From a virus, in the IMG/VR virus record IMGVR_UViG_3300027821_000027, positions 1 through 25,545 of that record: a stretch of 25,545 nt of DNA. One strand, written 5' to 3'. Made by a program: the position numbers and the translations under genes. The notes beneath the pieces were generated by a model. It had not been told where the DNA came from and did no database searches. It saw only the letters and a program-made list of their open reading frames with translations. This document shows positions 17,711 through 23,281 of this stretch, in pieces. Each line of letters opens with the position of its first letter. Position 1 is the first letter of the stretch.

Positions 17711-19132
17711 CTAGCGCATGTTGTACATGTTCGCCACCTGCCGCATGGCTGGCAGCTTACGCTTCGCCTCGCTCTGGATGCCCTTGTAGAAGAACTTGCA
17801 CAGGTAGCTGAAGCCATCGCCGGGGTGGCTCCAGTCGTTCTTCACTGGCTCGGGCGAAGTATCCCCCTTTTGCGACTTGCTGTAACGCCAGCCGGAACGA
17901 AGGGCACGGATCAAGCCTTTACACTGGGGATCGATCAATAGCGCGGGGCCAGAGTCAGTGAGTCTGGTGGTGAAGTGTTCAATCGCTTCAATTCTGCCGG
18001 GTAGCCGGTTGTTGCTATCGGCAATCTTGACCTTGTAGTGCTTGGCGATGGTCTGCAGCACTGTCTTCTCATCCGTCTGTGTTCTTTGACTGGATGCAGG
18101 ATCCGGTGACACGGTAAAGTTATAGTCTCTGTATTTTACCCTCATCAGAGGTTGTACCCGGTTGGTTATGAACCTTTGTGCACCCATGTCACGCTGGATG
18201 AGTTCATCATAGACAAGTAAGCGGCCATGTAAATCCATCTGGCCGAAGATCATGGCACTGTTCATGCCGGGGTCGAATCCTCCGACAAGAGGGAGATGAG
18301 GGTTTGGCGCGAGAGGCTTCTTGGCGACATGTAAGTCGTAATTAAAGGTAGCGATGACCGGTGTACCGGAGATGGAGTAGCCCCATTCCACATCGATGTA
18401 CTGCTTGATCCAGTGGGGGGTGTGATCTTTAGCGAGGTTGGTGTAATAACCCCTGCCACCGGGGAGGTTATCGAGATTTTCGGCATCATCGGCAAATCCT
18501 CCGGGCTGTTCGAAGTAGGTCCAGTTGGTATCCTTGGTGGTATCTTCATCGTACTTGTTCGCTGCTTCCAGTGCTTCATGCCACCAGTCATCTTCATTAC
18601 CGGGGTTGGATGACCCCCACATGCCCCAGTTAGTGGCCCCGCCATCCTTCTGGCTGGGGAAGCGTCCGCAGCGGGCGGCGACGGCATCGATGATCTCGCG
18701 CGGGATCTCCACGAACTCGTCAAAGATGGCGAAGGTAAGTTCCAAGGAAAGCACGCGGGATACGTCATCCGCCGTGTCCAAGGCTCTGAATAACACCTCT
18801 ACCTCAACATCTGAAAAACGTAATACAAAGCGTTTGTCCGTCGCATGCCACGTCCCCGCCTCGCCGTTCTTGAACCAGATGTTCCAGCTGACGATGGTGG
18901 TGTCGGTCAGCTGCGGGGCGGTGTTACGAATTATGGCGCAGCGGACGCGGCGCTTGCCATCGACCGGGGATGGCACCTGCTTGGTGGCGAGGTTCACCAG
19001 CTTCATGAAGATGCCGGTGGTCTTGCCGCTGCCGACCGGGCCGATGATCCAGTCGGCAAAGAAGGAATGCGGCTTGAAGTGGCGGATGAACGCCTTGACC
19101 GTCCTAGCGGGGTTGTACTGAATTGTCGCCAT
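17711..19132 (-). CDS. terL: Terminase large subunit (packaging ATPase/nuclease)
   Basis: Read as 473 aa from ATG at 19,132; an in-frame GTG 42 nt upstream lacks a ribosome-binding sequence. The ATPase half has Walker A GPVGSGKT at 31-38, Walker B TFAIFDE at 133-139 and a coupling-type motif GSSNP at 173-177. The nuclease half shows an RNase H-like set of acids: Asp287 in GGFDPG, Asp344 in VSPDPASS and Asp439 in HPGDGFSY. This enzyme cuts concatemeric DNA and pumps it into the procapsid through the portal. Length and motif order are typical and complete. The genome-end type (pac or cos) cannot be read from the window. Confidence 0.95.
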   Translation of the reverse strand: MATIQYNPARTVKAFIRHFKPHSFFADWIIGPVGSGKTTGIFMKLVNLATKQVPSPVDGKRRVRCAIIRNTAPQLTDTTIVSWNIWFKNGEAGTWHATDKRFVLRFSDVEVEVLFRALDTADDVSRVLSLELTFAIFDEFVEIPREIIDAVAARCGRFPSQKDGGATNWGMWGSSNPGNEDDWWHEALEAANKYDEDTTKDTNWTYFEQPGGFADDAENLDNLPGGRGYYTNLAKDHTPHWIKQYIDVEWGYSISGTPVIATFNYDLHVAKKPLAPNPHLPLVGGFDPGMNSAMIFGQMDLHGRLLVYDELIQRDMGAQRFITNRVQPLMRVKYRDYNFTVSPDPASSQRTQTDEKTVLQTIAKHYKVKIADSNNRLPGRIEAIEHFTTRLTDSGPALLIDPQCKGLIRALRSGWRYSKSQKGDTSPEPVKNDWSHPGDGFSYLCKFFYKGIQSEAKRKLPAMRQVANMYNMR

Positions 19133-19146
19133 GGGTTGGTGCTGTC

Positions 19147-19353
19147 TCAGCGCAACTTCTGCACGGCTTGCCACAGGTCATGGCCGTACCACTCAGCCCA
19201 CGCCGGATCGCTCTCGGCGTACTGCATGAACAGGTGGTGGGCAGTGCCATGGTCGTTCATCGCCTGCGCCTTGCACTTCGGCCAGATGTCCTCCATGTCG
19301 ATGCGCCGCCGCCGCGCCCACCACCAACGCTGGATGAAGTTGCCTTTAGACAT
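19147..19353 (-). CDS. Small protein next to large terminase, unknown function
   Basis: A 68-aa protein starting at ATG 19,353 (MSKGNFIQRWWWARRRRIDM), with the core RIDMEDIWPKCKAQAMNDHG followed by ESDPAWAEWYG. Proteins with 'RIDMe.lWp.Ck.qa...' followed by 'dpaW' are common small genes beside terminase in related phages; no function is known to me. Its ATG overlaps the end of the preceding gene by 8 nt and sits in AACACCAATG without a Shine-Dalgarno. A longer in-frame start at 19,407 would lie deep in the preceding gene and looks less natural. It ends 14 nt before the terminase ATG. Confidence 0.7.
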   Translation of the reverse strand: MSKGNFIQRWWWARRRRIDMEDIWPKCKAQAMNDHGTAHHLFMQYAESDPAWAEWYGHDLWQAVQKLR

Positions 19354-19594
19354 TGGTGTTATTGTCGTGGAGCGGGGTGGTGCGCGAGGGCGGCTTGAAC
19401 CTCGCAATGCGCCGGTCGAGGATGATCAGGTACTGCTGCATGGCGTTGCCCTGCTGCCGAAGCAGCAGCTGATCGAGGGCAGGCAGGTTGTCGAACGCGG
19501 GCGACGTAGTAAAGGACTGGAGTTTATGAAACCGGACGGCAAGCTCGGCGCGTTCGAGATGCACCCGTTCCTGATAGTCAGTGTTATCGATCAT
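19346..19594 (-). CDS. Small helical phage protein, crAss001_48-like
   Basis: An 82-aa protein with two helical stretches: YQERVHLERAELAVRFHKLQ and, after a 'SPAFDNLP' break, LDQLLLRQQGNAMQQYLIIL ending in DRRIARF. This two-helix pattern ('RV..E.aeL..+..kL..F..s..F..l....+.lL..Q...M..Y...L..RI') matches my memory of the crAss001_48-related family of small phage proteins, whose function I do not know. It starts at ATG 4 nt after the Acb2-like gene's stop, in TTAACACCATG, with no Shine-Dalgarno, so translation is probably coupled to the Acb2-like gene. The assignment is by pattern only. Confidence 0.65.
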   Translation of the reverse strand: MIDNTDYQERVHLERAELAVRFHKLQSFTTSPAFDNLPALDQLLLRQQGNAMQQYLIILDRRIARFKPPSRTTPLHDNNTNV

Positions 19595-19598
19595 GGTG

Positions 19599-19823
19599 TT
19601 AAAAAAACGTAGGCTTGGCGACCGCGCGGGTGAGCGCCATTAAACCAGTTTGTAAATCAGTTGCGCCGATGCTGACCCAGCGTTGATCGACGTCCGGAAT
19701 TGCACGCAACGCCTCAATCATCTTACCAAGGTCTACTCCACGCTCCTTGATCGAGTTGATCAGCGCGATTTCATCCCGGTTCAATTCCCGGTAGCCTTTT
19801 ATTTCACGATGCTGGTTGTCCAT
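19599..19823 (-). CDS. acb2: Acb2-like anti-CBASS cyclic-nucleotide sponge
   Basis: A 74-aa protein. YRELNRDEIALINSIKERG at 11-29 is followed by LGKMIEALR, then DQRWVSIGATDLQTGLMALT and RAVAKPTFF to the end. This is the signature of the Acb2 (anti-CBASS 2; Acb2/Tad1 hairpin) family. These proteins form hexamers that bind and hide the cyclic nucleotides made by CBASS defence enzymes, so the effector is not activated. Tyr11 and Lys26 are present; from memory, these match the numbering of the cyclic-dinucleotide-binding residues in phage PaMx33 Acb2. Length fits the short family members. It lies between small and large terminase genes, after a TAA with a 9-nt gap and no clear Shine-Dalgarno. Binding specificity cannot be read from sequence. 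Confidence 0.85.
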   Translation of the reverse strand: MDNQHREIKGYRELNRDEIALINSIKERGVDLGKMIEALRAIPDVDQRWVSIGATDLQTGLMALTRAVAKPTFF

Positions 19824-19832
19824 GGTCTGGTG

Positions 19833-20081
19833 TTAACGCCTGAAGTGAATGAGCAGACGAGGCTGCTTGCCATCCGGCTTGGGACGGCACCAGCAGGAGG
19901 GGTCGAGGGTGTGGGTACCGTCGTAGGGAAAGACGTGGGTCAGCCGAGGTTTATCTGGATGTTTAGAGGTGCGACTTGGTTTGGCTGCTCCTTTGGTTCG
20001 AGTCCTGCTACCCGGTGGGTGTGCTTGATCAGGTCTGCCCGCACTGCGCTGGGGGTGTTCTGGTTGTGGATCATTTTCCAT
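19833..20081 (-). CDS. Small Cys-containing phage protein overlapping small terminase
   Basis: An 82-aa protein starting at ATG 20,081, with TTGGAG 5 nt upstream, inside the small-terminase gene; the two overlap by 142 nt in different frames. Residues 1-47, in the overlap, are Pro/Lys/Arg-rich and may be little constrained. The part beyond the overlap reads HVFPYDGTHTLDPSCWCRP and ends in LLIHFRR. Small phage proteins with 'h..P.dd...H.....C.C.p......lv.H' are common near terminase genes. The two cysteines (CWC) could help bind metal. The N-terminal extent is less certain than the C-terminal part. Confidence 0.55.
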   Translation of the reverse strand: MENDPQPEHPQRSAGRPDQAHPPGSRTRTKGAAKPSRTSKHPDKPRLTHVFPYDGTHTLDPSCWCRPKPDGKQPRLLIHFRR

Positions 20082-20506
20082 GACGTCTCCAATAGTGCTT
20101 CCGACTGCAACCGGGCTTTGACACGAAAGGACATGCCCTCGCGCTGCATGGCTTCTATCGCTGCCTGCAGCGACTTGACGAAGATCGGGTTCTGTCTAAG
20201 CGTTTCCCAGCCAGCAGGGGTGATGTTATAGGCGGTGAGGATCTCGTTGCGTGGGGAATCTCCCAACGCAAGCTCGATGGGGAGGGTGGGAGGGAAACCA
20301 AGCAGGGCCGGGTTCTCAAGGCCATTGCGCGGCGGGTCGGGGCGCAGGAGGGAAGGCAGGTACTCGGCAGCGAGGGCATGCTCCACGGCATTGCGCACCA
20401 TCTCCTCGACTTCAGCCAGAGGAACCAACTCCTTCCCCTCACTGACACCATCGTTGTCAGGTTCGACGTCGTGGACTGGTTTACCTCGTTCGCCGTATCG
20501 CTTCAT
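19940..20506 (-). CDS. Putative terminase small subunit
   Basis: A 188-aa protein with an acidic N-terminal third (LAEVEEMVRNAVEHALAAEY), then a conserved-looking core: EILTAYNITPAGWETLRQNP, FVKSLQAAIEAMQREGMSFR, AEALLETS-like helix (LQSEALLETSWKMIHN) and SAVRADLIKHTHRVAGLEPK. It ends in NIQINLG. A helical core that begins with a helix-turn-helix-like 'aYnITpagwe.l..np.F', in a gene upstream of large terminase, fits the small terminase that recognises phage DNA. No biochemical motif proves it, so a different DNA-binding or assembly protein is possible. It starts by ATGA overlap with the 76-aa gene. Confidence 0.6.
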   Translation of the reverse strand: MKRYGERGKPVHDVEPDNDGVSEGKELVPLAEVEEMVRNAVEHALAAEYLPSLLRPDPPRNGLENPALLGFPPTLPIELALGDSPRNEILTAYNITPAGWETLRQNPIFVKSLQAAIEAMQREGMSFRVKARLQSEALLETSWKMIHNQNTPSAVRADLIKHTHRVAGLEPKEQPNQVAPLNIQINLG

Positions 20507-20733
20507 GGCAACTTGCCCTTGGCACGCAGTAATATATTCCGCCGTTTCACTCGGGCGATGTACTCGCGCCTGATCGCCTGCACCTTACCACTGTTCTTGG
20601 CCCGCCATTCCCGCTGAATTTCATTGGCGTACACCTTGCAGTAGGTGGCAAGGCCGTCAGGGGCGTTGGAATTGCTGCCAAATTCGCTGGCAGAGTGGAA
20701 TTTCTGATGGCCGGGACACCATTTGAGGGGCAT
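20503..20733 (-). CDS. Small Cys/His protein, first gene of the late operon
   Basis: A 76-aa basic protein. The N-terminus has KWCPGHQKFHSASEFGSN, then DGLATYCKVYANEIQREWRA, followed by a Lys/Arg helix. The layout matches small phage zinc-finger-like proteins of the form 'K.C..C...K..SEF....DGL...C+.C..e..+.w+.kN' often found near endonuclease VII-like or HNH genes. Here the usual Cys pairs read C6-x2-His9 and C32-x2-Tyr35, so the metal site seems degenerate or altered. It may bind nucleic acid, but that is inference. The ATG starts almost where a sigma-70-type promoter predicts transcription to begin. Confidence 0.6.
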   Translation of the reverse strand: MPLKWCPGHQKFHSASEFGSNSNAPDGLATYCKVYANEIQREWRAKNSGKVQAIRREYIARVKRRNILLRAKGKLP

Positions 20734-20739
20734 TTTCCC

Positions 20740-20768
20740 AGTGTAAACGCGTTTTTAAGGGTCGTCAA
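20740..20768 (-). promoter_or_regulatory. Sigma-70-type promoter of the late operon
   Basis: On the minus strand TTGACG (20,763-20,768) and TACACT (20,740-20,745) are separated by exactly 17 nt. The predicted transcription start, about 7 nt past the -10 box, falls at or next to the ATG at 20,733. If this promoter is used, the first gene's mRNA would be leaderless. An A/T dyad lies 6 bp upstream of the -35 box. Confidence 0.6.
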
Positions 20769-20790
20769 AGGCATAAAAATGGTCATTTTT

Positions 20791-20843
20791 AGTGCAAATT
20801 TAGTGGTAAAAAGGCTTAAAATAGTGCGAATTTCACTGTAAAA
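20791..20843. repeat. Two 21-nt direct repeats upstream of the late promoter
   Basis: Copy 1 (20,791-20,811) and copy 2 (20,823-20,843) share AGTGC-N-AATTT and GTAAAA, matching at 16 of 21 positions, with starts 32 bp apart, about three helical turns. Copy 2 also contains an AGTG-N7-CACT dyad. Paired sites on one face of the helix suggest binding of a regulator. Confidence 0.5.
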
Positions 20844-21031
20844 TGAGGATAAAAGGGATGTAAATTGGAAAAGTACACAATTCTATATGAACGAAGGGCA
20901 AATCAGCGCGCCCTCGACTTTACGAACCCCCCTTCGGCCCTTGCTCTGGCAAAGTAATTCTTTCCTATCGTTACGTTAGCACCATGCACGTGCGCTATCG
21001 CCCGTCTGGTGGCACGCATGTTGTGCGTATG

Positions 21032-21050
21032 TTTGTCACATACTGACAAA
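21032..21050 (+). promoter_or_regulatory. 19-bp dyad, copy 1
   Basis: TTTGTCA, spacer CATAC, TGACAAA: 7-bp arms with a 5-nt centre, 90 nt upstream of the 211-aa gene. TTGTCA could also serve as a -35 box. It is one of five near-identical copies, all in the right 3.3 kb of the window. Confidence 0.75.
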
Positions 21051-21098
21051 TGCCTATCAATCTGCCCCATAGCATGCGGATACGTGAGACTATTCTTC

Positions 21099-21128
21099 TG
21101 CGGCAATAACGCCGCATTCACTCGGAGA
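21099..21128 (+). promoter_or_regulatory. Leader hairpin and ribosome-binding element of the 211-aa gene
   Basis: TGCGGC and GCCGCA form a 6-bp stem with an AATAAC loop. ATTCACTCGGAGA follows directly (21,116-21,128), with GGAG 12 nt from the ATG. The same element precedes two other right-arm genes. Confidence 0.5.
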
Positions 21129-21139
21129 GTGTACGCATC

Positions 21140-21775
21140 ATGAACAAATCGATGAAACAGGTAGCAATGGCGTTGGCTATGGCGGGTGCGGGTGCAGTGG
21201 ATGCAGCTGCGCCTAAGGCAAAAGCTGGCAAGATCATTGCCGCGTTCCACGCGGATAATGGTTGGATCGGTGGCAAGTCGAAGTTGATGGCGAAGATTGA
21301 TGACGGTATCGCCACGTTGCAAAAGATCTGCACGACGCGCGAGTATCACGCGTTGGAATCGCTCGCCGCCGACGCGTACGAACGCAAGTCTCAGGCGGAC
21401 GCATGGGACGTCATCATGGATGCACACGTGGCCGAGATCTTTGGCGACAAGTGTCCAGTCGCAAAGTACGTTCCGATCATCAAGGCATTCCGCGAGATCT
21501 TCGGCGCATATCCTGCAACGTGCATGCGGAACGCAATCAAGCGGCGCTTCAAGAAATTGCCGAACCGTGGCAAGGGGACTGGCAAGGGGATCAAAGGCAT
21601 GAATCCCAAGAAATGGTTTCGCGGCATTAACACCAGCGTCAAGGGATTGATGTTGCGCGCTAGCAAGTCGCCGGGTGGTGACATCGATGGCGACGTACTA
21701 CGCGAGTTCACTGCCGTTATGAAACGATTGGCTGAAGTACGCGCGAAGATGGAAAAGCGTATTGCTGCCAAGTAA
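21140..21775 (+). CDS. Unknown basic protein, first right-arm gene
   Basis: A 211-aa protein I do not recognise. The N-terminus (Lys residues at 3 and 6, hydrophobic 8-20, then DAAAP) resembles a short export signal, though no clear reason for export is visible. The middle is helical (WDVIMDAHVAEIFG). Residues 129-161 are very basic (NAIKRRFKKLPNRGKGTGKG), which suggests nucleic-acid binding. The C-terminus is a helix, LAEVRAKMEKRIAAK. ATG 21,140 is chosen because ATTCACTCGGAGA, also found before the next gene, stands just upstream. The gene ends in TAACAC, 55 nt before the next gene. Position to the right of the divergent region suggests control separate from the late genes. Confidence 0.7.
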   Translation: MNKSMKQVAMALAMAGAGAVDAAAPKAKAGKIIAAFHADNGWIGGKSKLMAKIDDGIATLQKICTTREYHALESLAADAYERKSQADAWDVIMDAHVAEIFGDKCPVAKYVPIIKAFREIFGAYPATCMRNAIKRRFKKLPNRGKGTGKGIKGMNPKKWFRGINTSVKGLMLRASKSPGGDIDGDVLREFTAVMKRLAEVRAKMEKRIAAK

Positions 21776-21785
21776 CACGCAACAC

Positions 21786-21811
21786 ACCAGCGCGCCACGT
21801 GGCGCGCTGGT
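21786..21811. repeat. Perfect 26-bp GC-rich palindrome between two right-arm genes
   Basis: ACCAGCGCGCCAC is followed directly by its reverse complement, so as RNA it would fold to a very stable hairpin with an ACGT tip. No T-run follows, so it is not a standard terminator. It lies between the 211-aa stop and the ATTCACTCGGAGA element of the next gene, where it could act as a processing or stability hairpin. Confidence 0.7.
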
Positions 21812-21830
21812 TCATTCACTCGGAGACATC

Positions 21831-22055
21831 ATGACACTAGCGGAACAATTGAAAGCCAAGATCAACGCGCAACCAATGGCGGTGCGTGCAATTACTGTGT
21901 TGGATGCAGCTGACATAGCGTGTGCACTAATCAACCATGGCGTACCGTTCACATGCTGCGGTACGTTCATTGAAATAGCAGGAGGACATGCCAAGGTAGC
22001 CATGCATATCATCAATGGTGCACTAGCACCGACACGCTGGGTTGTAACGCTTTAG
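21831..22055 (+). CDS. Small protein of unknown function
   Basis: A 74-aa protein (MTLAEQLKAKINAQPMAVRA, later DIACALINHGVPFTCCG). ATG 21,831 is chosen over an upstream in-frame ATG at 21,762 that would overlap the 211-aa gene, because ATTCACTCGGAGA with GGAG stands 5-6 nt before it. The sequence looks like a small alpha/beta protein with a Cys pair at TCCG. I do not recognise a family. The gene ends 5 nt before a strong terminator, so it closes the first right-arm transcription unit. Confidence 0.7.
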   Translation: MTLAEQLKAKINAQPMAVRAITVLDAADIACALINHGVPFTCCGTFIEIAGGHAKVAMHIINGALAPTRWVVTL

Positions 22056-22060
22056 CATTC

Positions 22061-22093
22061 GGGGCGCATCCTTCGGGATGCGCCCCTTTTTTT
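22061..22093 (+). terminator. Strong rho-independent terminator
   Basis: GGGGCGCATCC and GGATGCGCCCC form a perfect 11-bp stem capped by a TTCG tetraloop, followed by seven T's (22,087-22,093). It starts 5 nt after the 74-aa gene's stop and ends the 211/74-aa transcription unit. Confidence 0.95.
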
Positions 22094-22109
22094 GTCCATC
22101 GTTTTGTGT

Positions 22110-22129
22110 GCACCATGGATACATGGTGC
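22110..22129. repeat. 20-bp inverted repeat just past the terminator
   Basis: GCACCATG, loop GATA, CATGGTGC: an exact 8-bp stem 17 nt after the terminator's T-run. It has no T-run of its own. Role unknown. Confidence 0.6.
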
Positions 22130-22186
22130 CCATCGGGACAGTAGTATGTCTGCGGCTGCGTATGTGGGACGTATGTCACCAACATG

Positions 22187-22205
22187 TTTGTCAGTATGTG
22201 ACAAA
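22187..22205 (-). promoter_or_regulatory. 19-bp dyad, copy 2 (inverted)
   Basis: TTTGTCA, spacer GTATG, TGACAAA. The spacer is the reverse complement of that in copies 1 and 5, so this copy faces the other way. It lies in non-coding DNA, preceded by several GTATGT words (22,143-22,176). Confidence 0.7.
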
Positions 22206-22394
22206 TACCGCGTAGAACGCTCTCAGCGAGGCGCGCGTGTGTTTTGGCTACCCCACCACCACCAAGCAGTCCACGCACGCTCAAACGCCTGATTTAGGCC
22301 GATTCCGGCGGACTTAAACGAGATCGTAGTAATCCCTCGGCTTCGTCAGGTGCAGGTGCACACACAGCACGCCCACACACATCACACAAACATG

Positions 22395-22413
22395 TTTGTC
22401 AGTATGTGACAAA
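22395..22413 (-). promoter_or_regulatory. 19-bp dyad, copy 3 (inverted)
   Basis: TTTGTCA, spacer GTATG, TGACAAA, in the same orientation as copy 2. Flanks ACATG before and AAATA-type bases after are shared with copy 2. No gene follows within a convincing distance. Confidence 0.7.
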
Positions 22414-22649
22414 TATCCACAATTCATGTTTAGGGGTAGTTACTGCAACGTATATATGGAAGAATACCCAATAAAATCAATGCCAAAACAGGAAGCGGCA
22501 CACAGATTACTATGTCAATGTCCTAAATCGATGGTTTTTGACCGCCTAAAGCCACTTTTCTACCCTAAACAAACACCAAGAATCAACAACTTAGCTCGTA
22601 CATACATAGTGTGTAGTATTCCGTCTGCATACTAGCACCGCAATGGCGG

Positions 22650-22675
22650 CTTGTCCTACAAACTTGTCCTACAAA
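22650..22675. repeat. Tandem 13-bp repeat
   Basis: CTTGTCCTACAAA occurs twice head to tail without a break (22,650-22,662 and 22,663-22,675) in non-coding DNA. Role unknown; it may be a small binding-site array or replication slippage. Confidence 0.6.
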
Positions 22676-22846
22676 AACACCACTGATTCAAAAGAGAAAG
22701 ATACCAAAAGTATGCATATGAAGGCACAATTATATTATTTAGAGATCAACTTATATGTATGACTTTTAGCATACCGTTCATAGTGCGGATTTAATCTACA
22801 GCACACGGTTACGATTATTTTGTGAAAAATAGTATACCCCATATGA

Positions 22847-22910
22847 ATCTATGCACATGCTACATTTTGGTCGCGTTCGAAGACTTACCATTTGTAGCAT
22901 GTGCATAGAT
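22847..22910. repeat. Perfect 18-bp inverted repeat with 28-nt loop
   Basis: ATCTATGCACATGCTACA (22,847-22,864) pairs exactly with 22,893-22,910. Inside the loop TGGT and ACCA could add a further short stem. The flanks also match partly (CCATAT on both sides). No T-run follows on either strand, so it is not a standard terminator. A cruciform, structured RNA or protein-binding site is possible. Confidence 0.7.
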
Positions 22911-23069
22911 GAATATATGGTCTACCCCTCCAAAAAGCCGTGCATCTGTGCCTCGACGGTAACCTCACATAACCAATCAAGCACTTAGCTTCCACAAACT
23001 CACATTTGACCCATCATAAATGTGCCGTTCCAGAGCATTCTATGTGCCGATAACTAACTAAGTACTTGA

Positions 23070-23098
23070 TTCAACATCAACCACCCCCCCTCTATAAT
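23070..23098 (+). promoter_or_regulatory. Promoter candidate with consensus -10
   Basis: A perfect TATAAT (23,093-23,098) lies 17 nt after TTCAAC, a weak -35. It reads towards the HNH gene with a leader of about 180 nt. Confidence 0.45.
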
Positions 23099-23205
23099 GT
23101 GCGCACTACCTATTGTTTAGTGTGTTATAAAAACAGCACTTGATACACCAAATAGATGCACGTTTCTGTAGCCAATGACTGCTACAAACAATGCAGATCA
23201 ATCAC

Positions 23206-23235
23206 TTGACTTCACTTAATTTGTGCTGCTACATT
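23206..23235 (+). promoter_or_regulatory. Promoter candidate directly upstream of the HNH gene
   Basis: TTGACT and TACATT are 18 nt apart. The predicted start would give a leader of about 40 nt before the HNH ATG at 23,282. Confidence 0.5.
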
Positions 23236-23281
23236 TTGCTCCCGCACCCCACCCACTCAACCTCATTGGTAACCCTCGCCT

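Larger units (their letters stand above)
20734..21139. promoter_or_regulatory. Divergent control region between the late operon and the right-arm genes
   Basis: About 400 nt without a convincing gene. The part next to the late operon (20,750-20,890) is AT-rich and holds the late promoter, an AAAAATG-GT-CATTTTT dyad (20,775-20,790) and two 21-nt direct repeats. The part next to the 211-aa gene holds dyad copy 1 (21,032-21,050) and a leader hairpin (21,099-21,116). A weak plus-strand promoter can be read as TTGTCA inside the dyad, 16 nt, then TATCAA. Confidence 0.7.
22094..23281. other. 1.2-kb AT-richer non-coding region
   Basis: I find no convincing gene. The longest frame here (22,396-22,635, 79 aa) starts inside a dyad copy without a ribosome-binding sequence. 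The region holds an inverted repeat GCACCATG-GATA-CATGGTGC (22,110-22,129), dyad copies 2 and 3, a 13-bp tandem repeat, an 18-bp inverted repeat with a 28-nt loop, ACTTGA words at 23,064, 23,138 and 23,204, a repeated GCTACATTTTG (22,859 and 23,228) and two promoter candidates near its right end. Such a mix would suit a replication origin or control region, but nothing here proves one. Confidence 0.6.

Noticed and set aside
18845-19174. Upstream GTG start (19,174) for large terminase
   Set aside because: No ribosome-binding sequence, and it would overlap the 68-aa gene; the ATG at 19,132 gives a normal N-terminus before Walker A.
20903-21427. Minus-strand 174-aa frame over the divergent region and the 211-aa gene
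   Set aside because: It runs through dyad copy 1, the leader hairpin and a well-started plus-strand gene, and its translation is Arg/His/Cys-rich without protein-like order.
22396-22635. 79-aa frame in the AT-rich region
   Set aside because: Starts inside dyad copy 3, lacks a ribosome-binding sequence and has no recognisable features; the internal ATG at 22,456 is no better.
22865-22892. tRNA-like GTTCGA...ACCA pattern in the loop of the 18-bp inverted repeat
   Set aside because: The bases around GTTCGA do not form a T-arm stem and no other tRNA arms can be drawn.
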